A stretch of DNA of 64,000 nucleotides from Buxus sempervirens (Eukaryota > Streptophyta > Magnoliopsida > Buxales > Buxaceae), in NCBI GenBank assembly GCA_947561395.2, contig OX387183.1, forward strand, positions 16,357,402-16,421,401, written 5' to 3'. Shown here piece by piece: positions 48,266 to 56,483 of this stretch. The notes below the pieces were generated by a model. That model was not told where the DNA came from. It worked only from the letters and a program-made list of their open reading frames with translations, and did no database searches. The first letter of the stretch is position 1, and each line of letters opens with the position of its first letter. A program made the translations under genes and the position numbers.

Positions 48266-48869
48266 TATTTTGCTTACCGAAATGGAATTTCTGATTTGAC
48301 CAAGAGTATTTGCATTACTTAGGGGTTAAACCACTTCACTATTCACTTGGTTAGGAACCTGGGAAACCATTTTGCCTATGAAATTAATAGAGGAAAAATT
48401 TGTGAACATCTTATGAGTTTTAAGTTGAGTTTAGGTTACTTATGAGTATTGTGCCGGACACCAAACTAGTAAGAGTTACCAGTTACTTTTCCTTGTTCTA
48501 TACACTGTTTTGATTGAGAAGTTCTTGTATTTTTGGTTTCACTTGTTGGAAACTTTATACGTATTGAAAGGTTTTCTTTGGTATGAATGGATTGAGTTTT
48601 ACTTTCATATGACTTGTGTTACGGAAATGAGAAAATACTGAATGTACTTGAGGTACTGCTTGGTCCAGAGGGACAGGTGATGAATTGTGATGAGTTCTTA
48701 CATGATGTGGAATGAATGGTTTTGTTTGATATTGAAATTGAGATTATACGATGTTTACTGTTTTGGTCTAGCTTGTCCTGGATCCAGAGTCTAAGCTTAG
48801 TAATGTGATGTTATTGTTGGTTGTTGGAATTGCATGGCCTTGTGTGTTGCCACGACCGGTGTAGAGCAG

Positions 48870-49293
48870 CCAGAAGCCCTGAGTAGGCCTGGTTGTCAAT
48901 GCAGAAACCCGGGGAGTAGGCCTGCATTGGATGACGAAACCCTGAGTAGGCCGTCATTTCAGAGTATCCGAAACCCTGAGTAGGCCGGAACTGTGTACAT
49001 GGAGGTGTGGAGTGTCTACTTGGCATGTTTAATTTATCAACTAAACGATAGTCATGACATTGACCAATGTTGGTATTTGATTTTGTTTGACGTGATATGT
49101 TTTATTCGCTGGTTGTTGGTATTTATGGTTCATGGAATATTGTTTACCGATTATTGGGTATTGTTCTTCCCGCCGGTGTAGAGCAGCCAGAAACCCTGAG
49201 TAGGCCTGGTTGTCAATGCAGAAACCCGGGGAGTAGGCCTGCATTGGATGACGTAGTCATTTCAATATCCGAAACCCTGAGTAGGCCGGATAT
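48870..49293 (+). repeat. Duplicated stem-loop array with AAACCCTGAGTAGGC loops (copy C)
   Basis: Set 1: CCAG / CTGG (48870-48892), AATGCAG / CTGCATT (48898-48928), ATGACG / CGTCAT (48931-48957) and TCCG / CGGA (48967-48989). The loops are AAACCCTGAGTAGGC or near variants. Set 2 starts at 49187 with the same first two stems; its last stem is ATATCCG / CGGATAT (49265-49293), longer and different from set 1 but perfectly paired. Confidence 0.88.
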
Positions 49294-49906
49294 ACATTTG
49301 GAGGCGTGGGCATGGTTATGAGAAGACTTGGTGTTATGTGACATTGGTATATCTGGAATTATATCTTGAGATACAAAATTATGCTTATTTGCTATGTTGT
49401 TGCCAATTAATCATTATTTTATCGATATCTTCGGGATTGGAAACGGATTGTTATTGCTTGATTTACCTGATGGTTTTCCGCACTGATATGAATTGGATTA
49501 TTGAAGTTTAGTCGGATTATTCGGAATATGCGTATTATCGTCATTGTACATTGTTATAATCATGGCATGTTTTAGAACTGAAATAAATGTATTTGTGCAT
49601 GCATGTGCTGCTCACTGGGATATTCGTATCTCATTCCGTATTGTTTTGTTTTGTTTTCAGCTGCTCCTGGAGAGGACGATACTTGCGGGTAGTTACTTGG
49701 TCATGTGAGTTTTATTTTAGTTTGGGGAATATTTTAGCGCACTCTGTTATATAGTTATTGTTGTATTCATGTTTTTCATTCACTCTGATATTGCGATCCT
49801 GTGTTTTATAATAACCTCTGGAGACGAGTTACGGGTTTTTCATGTGACTCGGATCCGAGGCGTTACAGACCCCATAGGAAAAATCCAAAAAAATGGATTC
49901 TGTGTG

Positions 49907-50011
49907 TTGATCCGGCAACTCAGGCCGGATCAACTGAAGCCCACTTGTAGCCGGCCAAAGATGCCGGATACACAGAACCCTGTGTGTAACCGGCATCTCA
50001 GGCCGGCTACA
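49907..50011. repeat. Palindrome cluster 2 of LTR U2
   Basis: Three 27-bp units with different outer arms: TTGATCCGG / CCGGATCAA (49907-49933), TGTAGCCGG / CCGGATACA (49946-49972) and TGTAACCGG / CCGGCTACA (49985-50011). The 9-nt centres CAACTCAGG and CATCTCAGG are reverse complements of the cluster-1 type CCTGAGTTG, so cluster 2 is inverted relative to cluster 1. Confidence 0.85.
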
Positions 50012-51076
50012 TTGTCAGATTGCATTTTTTGCCATTTTCTGATCTTGTGTGATTTCTTTGGTTTGTTTGATCAATCCGAGCAAGCCAGTAGGACCCGGAA
50101 ACCCAAGATGGGCCATGGACCGATCCGGTCCAAATTTATTTCCAGTGGACCTTCCAACGGGGCCCACCAAGCCCTACCAATTCATTTTTGCTTAATTAAG
50201 GTAAATAAAAGATTTGAGCGGGCCAGACCACTTGAGGCCCACCCAAGCCCTATTTGGGCCATGCATGCTTAAAGTAGATTGTGGTTTGGCCGAGACCACG
50301 GGCAGGGCCTGTCGGGCCCACTAAGCCCATGAACCCAACTAACTTAGGGTTTCAAAACCCTAACTCAGGAAGTCTTGGGCTTTCAAGCCCAAGCCTAGGT
50401 AAAGGGCCCCAAGCCCAATACCTGGCACACTTTGGCAAAGGTTAATAAAAAATAACTCAAAACACTCGGCAACCAGGGTGAGGCCCACTCAAGGGCCCAC
50501 AAACAGTCCCGGCCCACTTTGGCATGAAATCCACTTAAATAATCCAACTTAAACTTTAAAGAAAAATCAATTCATTTGAACCAAAGCCCAAAGGGCCTCT
50601 CAGGCTAGACTGAGGCCCACTAGGGGTATGTGGGCTTAACCAAGCCCACCAAGGGATCCGTGGACCTTCCAACGGGGCCCACCCAATCAGACTCATCTCA
50701 CTTTAAACTAAAGAAGATAAAATCAAGTAAAGGGACCCACACCACTTTGGCGGTCCCGCCAGACTTAAACAAAAACTGAATGCTGAATTAGGAATCGGGT
50801 GAGTGAGAGACCAACTGAGTTGACTCAAACCAGGGAAATTTTATGGGACCCGTCACTGGACGGGGTGGACTAGGGTGTCTACGGACTTCCCCAGACCGCA
50901 ACCGAGAACCTACTTAGAATCTCAAAGCCGCAGACCAAAAGCCTTAGTAGAAGAACTTAGGCACCCAGGTGTCTGCCTGCACCCCATCAGGCAGTGGCGA
51001 CTCCAAACAAATCCCAAGGCACGCGTCGTTCCGCGTGCGCCTCGTCGTGCAACCGAAATCGGGTGCGCACAGCTGT

Positions 51077-52533
51077 GTCGGCATTTACTTTTTTCATTTG
51101 CGCTTTAAATTCATGGCCATGAATTCGTTGTTCTCATGATTACATCTCTTAATGCCACGTGGCCGTCACTTTTTATCAAGTGGCCATGATTTGGTAAGAT
51201 CAAGATAAAGCAGGCCTTTTTTTGCCGTAATACTAAAGTAATTAAAAAATGGTCATCCAGCCATTTATTGCTTAGAAAAGAAGGAATTGAAAAGGTCCTT
51301 AAAATACCATTGGATTGGTTAACACCTGATTGACCGGAACTTGATTACGGTATAAGCTTTGCTACCACGAAGTGCCAATTATTACAGCCAATTGTGTGCT
51401 CTTAAATGTCCCATGATGAAAATTTCCATCCGTGGACCAACGGCAGAACTCCATGATGGCAGCAGCTTCAACCAGCATACCGATTGAAATAACCCACTTG
51501 GAGTAAAACCAGAAGGACGCTTGGAGACACATGAGCATTTGAACCTAAGTATCCCAATTGCCTCCGTCATCTTGAGCACTCGAGGATTATTCACGAATCG
51601 ATTTTGCGGGACAGGAAGATCCTAGGTCCTATTTGGAGTGCCGAACCACTCGGAGTCCCAATTTTGCAGGACAAGAAGATTCCTGGTCCTACTGGGAAGC
51701 AGCACAGTATTTGGTATTGAGATGTTCTTGGTAATCTTCGTGCACTGATTTCCAAGATTCGGGAATTCAGGCATAGGGTTGCATCATGGTCAAATGACCA
51801 TCAAAATGATTCATGGCCTCTCACGGCCATGGTTTATTACGAAAGTTTCATGGCCGAGTGGCCATGATCCATCAAAACAATTCATGACCCGGGGGCAAAA
51901 CGGTCATCTTGTTTGCAGATCGGCCGCATATTTTGTTTAAAAACGCAAGCCTTTTCAGCCGTAATCACTTAAACAATAAAATCGGCCGCATGATTCTTTA
52001 AAAAAGGTACGCTTTTTTGGCCGTGATTATATAAATAATAAAAAAATGGTCATGGCCGCCTGTTTACGGTAAAAGCAGTCCTTTTTGGTTTAAAAAGCAC
52101 CGTTATTATGTAAATAATTAAAAAATGGTCGTCAGACCGAATTTTTGATTATAAAGCGAGCCTTTTTCAGCCGTAATACTCAAGTAATAACAAAATAGTC
52201 ACCCGGCCATATTTTTCTTTGAAACCGGTAATATCGTTTTTACAAAATGGTCATATGACCATAATGGTTTTAACAAAAAGTGAAACCAGGAACGTTGTTT
52301 TACAAAGTGGTCATGTTGCTACAATTTTTAACAAAATTTGGCCGAAAAGGCCATGAAAGTTTTGGCTGATTCACATGGCCACGTCATTTTTCGGTAAAAA
52401 TAAACTTTTGGCCGAATCTTGTCTTACCTACGGGTCAAGTGAGACCCATCATAAGGCTGGTCCCATGGCAAATGTTTTATCACTTCTTCATCACGTCTTA
52501 CTGCAGCGACGTAATGAGTAAGTGAGGGGGCAA
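51077..52533 (+). other. Internal sequence of the larger T-family element
   Basis: No coding region is seen. TGGCC(G/A)TGA-type words and TTAAACAATAAAA-rich blocks recur irregularly. The last 110 bp match the 3' internal block of the family (CTACGGGTCAAGTGAGACCC and TACTGCAGCGACGTAATGAG) before the polypurine tract. Confidence 0.55.
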
Positions 52534-53895
52534 TGTTTACACCCGCCGTAGCCCGGCAGTAGTGTTTTACGGTCACGTATATCTTTTGACCGATTTGTGT
52601 CCTACCACATACGGGTCAAGTGAAACCCATGTTTACACCCGCCATAACTCGGTGAAATCGGAGTAAACAGGCGTCTAAGGATAATATATATGTTTATTGG
52701 GTAAACGATGGTGAATGATTTTTCCATTAAAGTCATTAAAGGAGTTATCATGGCATGCGCTACTTTATTGGGTTTGAGGAAAATTGTTGGACGTTTGATC
52801 AACACCATGATACTTTTATTTGATAAAAGGTATGTTTAGTTGCCTTTTATTTATGAAAAGATGCATTTGACCAATTATGCCTTTTGGCCGATTACGGCTC
52901 ATTAAAGATACTCTGGTAATTCTCTAAAGACGTGGAGAGTGGGGTACCCCACTTTCTAATAAAAACGTGGAGTGGTTATATAAGGTGGGTTCAACTTCCT
53001 AAAAGTGAGTCGTTGGGAGACTTTGTGGTAAAGCAAAACGGGCATGCAGACATGGGAAAGGGATCTCTCGAAGATCGTGCAAGAGTGGGACGTTGAGCAA
53101 CCGTCAAGGATCGGTTATAAAAGGCACAAACTCGAAGAGCTCCAGGACACAATCCATCCAACCGCAACCGGTTATAATATTATTTTGATCATCCGTGATC
53201 TTTATCCCCTCTCCTACACTGTAGTCAGAAGGATAAACTAGGACTTCTCTCATTGATTCCAGTCGCAGTGACATCTTAGACCCCTCTTTACTCCGATTAA
53301 CACCAGAATCCTGCCACCGGAGAGTAAGTTGAGGCCGCCCCTGATTCGCAGTTCTGTGTTTACAGAATCCCGAGCAGCCGGTCCCGAGACTCGCTCTGAT
53401 CACGCCAGGTGACTTGTGTATTTTCGGGTAAGCAGCAATCCAAGGTGAACCCCCTGAATTGGCTTTGCTAGCAGCCGCCCCCTTCCTCCTGTGCTTATAC
53501 ACGATTATGGCTATAAGACCAGGACAGGCTGGTCCTGCAAGCCCTGTCAGTTTTCTTTTTACTTTTGTTTCCCTTTTGAGGATTATCTGTTGTCGCTTTC
53601 GGCCCGTCGACCGATTTTATAATAAAGGATTTGTGTGCCATTAGTTGCTTTCGCTTTCAAACACTTACAAGAACCCAAACGAAGACCGAACCCCTAGTCT
53701 TCATATCATCGCCTGACCGATTTTATTACAGGTGACTTGTAGTATGACTAAACCGATCCCGATTTAGATTCGGAAAAGGTGCCCGGGGTCAGGGCTCGAC
53801 CCGAAATCATTGTATCAAACGATACTGGCACGCCCATGTAGGGACACATCATCAACACCGATACATGTCCACACCGGCCCAATTTCGGAGCAACA

Positions 53896-54072
53896 GATTC
53901 TCTCCAAAAAGATAGGAATTTTGAAAGAAAAGAAAATTCACCATCACTTATCACTATTCACATCACCCACCCACCCCACCACTAGCACCATCCACCATCA
54001 CCACAACCCACCACCCACCATCACCCGTCACCACCACCATCACCACCACCACCCACCATTGCCAACCACCAC
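53896..54072. repeat. Host remnant with (CAC)n-type microsatellite
   Basis: About 40 bp of unique sequence is followed by a degenerate CAC/CCA-rich tract (about 53940-54072). It separates the T-family element from the next LTR. The histidine/proline-rich open frame over it is a repeat artefact. Confidence 0.75.
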
Positions 54073-54185
54073 TGTAGACACCCCAAATTGCACCTCAATA
54101 TGAGAGAATACTCAAAAGGGGCTTTAAATGTCTTATTTGAGCATTGACATTTGTCAAAAACTCAAAAACTCTCAAAAGTGGTGCT

Positions 54186-54451
54186 AACCGTACTGAATGA
54201 ACGGTTTTTGTAATTTTGGTCTCAACCGCTCTGTATGTGCGGTTGTAACCGCACACACAGCACGGTTGATATCCATGCTTGTTGCGTGAGCTGCCACGTG
54301 GCTTCGCGAAGCTTTGGCCGTTGAGCCACGTCGACAGCAATCATGACGAGCGTAACTGAATTGAACCGCCCTGTATGTACGGTTTGGTTAATTTGCATAG
54401 AAACCGTACGTATAGTGACGGTTCTGTTGAAACCGCACTGAGTATACGGTT
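54186..54451. repeat. Palindrome cluster of the 54-kb LTR (six units)
   Basis: AACCG-N11-CGGTT units at 54186-54206, 54224-54244, 54247-54267, 54364-54384 and 54431-54451, and a 22-bp variant at 54402-54423. Most centres read CTGAATG, CTGTATG or CTGAGTA. The base pair just inside the CCG/CGG changes from T-A to C-G between the units at 54186 and 54224. The cluster ends about 200 bp upstream of the TATA box. Confidence 0.88.
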
Positions 54452-56483
54452 TTGGCTGTTTCGGGGATTTGCGAAATGGCTCGATCTCTGAGCCTTATTT
54501 ACGCATATTACCTCTCTCTCAGGGACTTGAACTCCCCATTTCACCCTCCGAAACTTGCTGAATTACTCCAATTCAAGCCTTGGAGGAGAATTGGAATAAT
54601 TTAGAAGGCTTTTTGGCCTACCCTTGGGACTTTTCTACCCCTGGCTTGGCCTATAAATAGAGGGGTCTTCCTCTTGCAAATGGCTAAGAATTTGAAGCAC
54701 TGAAGCTCTGCTGGAAGAAGGGAAGCTCTGCTGGATTGTCTACTCAACTACTCGAGCTACTAAAGGTAAAGCTCATTTGGGTTTATTGCTTCCTCTTTAC
54801 ATTCCAACTCCCAACTTCTACCTTTCTGTAGTGTAAGGCCAGTTTGTGGTTGTTTGCAAGCCCCAAACCCCTTCCAAAGTACCTGGGAATCCTCTCTAGC
54901 CGTAAAACGTGAAGAGAGAGCCTTGGGAAAAGGAAGGTGGAATGGATCCTCTAGGCTTAGAACCCACAAGTGATGAAGAGCATACTGTGTAGTTATTTTG
55001 AACCTATGGATGTTTGTTTTCTGATGTTTTTGCATGTGTTTCTGGAGAAGTTGAGTGAATCCTTGCTCTCAATAGCAATGGATTCCAAACTCCTCCTAGA
55101 GAGTTGATTTCCACCTATTCACACACTTTTCACCATTTTCATCAAATAGGCTAGTTCTAGGATTTCCGCGTTTAATACGGGAAATCTGAGATTATTGGCT
55201 TAAAAATGAATCTTAGAACTTCATGAGGGGGTTTTTGCTGATTTTCAAGTGTTTTGGTCGAATTCACTTGCACTAGTTTTGGTTTTCTCTTCAAAAACTT
55301 CAAAACAGGGCAGCATCTATGGCCTGTCTTGGAATGATTATAACTTCATCCTCCGGATGAATTTTTGAGTGATTCCAAAGACATGTGATAGACGGGAAAG
55401 CGTACTTCATATCTGGAAAATTTTGTTTACTTTTATGTAGCCAATTTTTGACACCATCTGTTCAAAGTTTGTAAGTCAGTTCAGCCTAGATTGCTGAAAT
55501 CGCCGCTTTGATGGTGCACCGTTTGTTCAATTTTAATCCGTTTTGAGTGATTCTAATTCCTGAGTTTTCCCTGAGAAGTCTATTTTCATTTCCAACTGGT
55601 TTTAGCAGATTTTGATCTGTTTTGTGCCTTGGGTGCTCAGTTGACTCAGAGGTGCTCGCTGGCATAGTCCAAAGCTAACCTGTGGTCTTCTAGGCCTGTT
55701 CAAGAGAGCATACAAGTCACATCCAGATAGAGTTTGGTGTGGGGTTTTTTTCTTTGGAAATATGGCACCACATACTTCCTCCATACCAATTTTCATAGAT
55801 TTTTATTTAGCCAAACTCCACGAATAGGATTTTGAAAATGCCTACTCAACACTTTTTCCAAGTTATAACAGCAGATTTCAGATGTGGATATCTCTCTCAT
55901 TTTTAATCGGATTGAGCTGAAATTTTTACTGTATACTCTACTATATAACAGTGTTCAAATGGCTTTCATTTCATTGGATTTGGATTTAAATTGAGTGAGT
56001 TATGGTTAATCGAAGTTTTCAAGCTCTTTTGGTCTGATTTCTCCAGATTTGCCTTAGCTTGATTTTTCTTCATTTTTACTTTGATTTCCATTCACTCATG
56101 AAGTTTTAGAAGTGATGAATCCATGAAGAGAGTCTAAGTTCATTGGACTTCTCATGTGGAATGGTCACACACATCGTGCTTGTTATAAGCACCTCTTTGT
56201 TCATTCTCATTAGCAAACAATTTTTCAAGCATAAGCAAGCATTTGGCAACCGTCTTAGACGGATGAGTGGGGGTGCCTAACACCCTCCCCTGCTCATAAA
56301 TAATTCCCCTTACCTAATCTCTGGATTTTTCCTTATCTTAGAGCTACTTTAGCTCTATTTGGCTTCTATGAACCCTTTGGTGCCCATTCACACCTTAAGA
56401 TGGATGGTGGCGACTCTTTACATTAATCGATCCCCGCGTGACAATATCGGAAGTCATCCGAGATGACATTTCCATGTCTCACA

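Larger units (their letters stand above)
47077..49867 (+). mobile_element. Solo LTR, S family, copy C
   Basis: The ends TGTAAAACCCC and GAGGCGTTACA are flanked by a perfect target duplication GACCC (47072-47076 and 49868-49872); length 2791 bp. A TATA box (TATAAATAG) is at 47420-47428. The GC-rich cassette (about 48000-48265) is a dense CGCGCTCACCT / CGCCCACCT repeat with a 9-bp inverted repeat CGCTCACCT / AGGTGAGCG (48226-48258). The stem-loop array is present twice, 317 bp apart. Confidence 0.9.
45210..51071 (+). mobile_element. Solo LTR, Tat/Ogre-like, copy U2 (contains solo LTR C)
   Basis: The ends TGTAAGCACCTC and GGGTGCGCACA are flanked by a perfect target duplication GCTGT (45205-45209 and 51072-51076). 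Without the nested copy C it is about 3066 bp. It shares the ends, the GCACACGTGGC-type block and the AGTGGCGACTCC 3' block with U1. A TATA box (TATAAAAAG) is at 46027-46035. Its palindromes have other arms than U1 but occupy the same two places. The overlapping open frames near 46022-46367 start just after the TATA box and have no domain. Confidence 0.9.
39774..53895 (+). mobile_element. Coding-poor Ty3/gypsy-like LTR element (T family), fossil with nested insertions
   Basis: The 5' LTR is 39774-42960 including solo LTR W (about 1361 bp without it) and the 3' LTR is 52534-53895 (1362 bp). Ends are TGTTTACACCC and GGAGCAACA. Flanks GATTT and GATTC fit a target duplication with one change. The likely primer site TTGGCACGCCCGGTGGGACC follows the 5' LTR, and GAGTAAGTGAGGGGGCAA precedes the 3' LTR. 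Subtracting U2, the internal region is about 3.7 kb: a short gag-like start (about 43010-43290), an AT-rich array, an extra T-type LTR (44164 to about 45120) and unassigned sequence. No reverse transcriptase or integrase is seen. The LTRs differ by roughly 3-4% in the part compared by eye, suggesting one to a few million years. Confidence 0.82.

Noticed and set aside
53810-54103. Histidine- and proline-rich open frame
   Set aside because: It covers a degenerate (CAC)n microsatellite between two LTRs.
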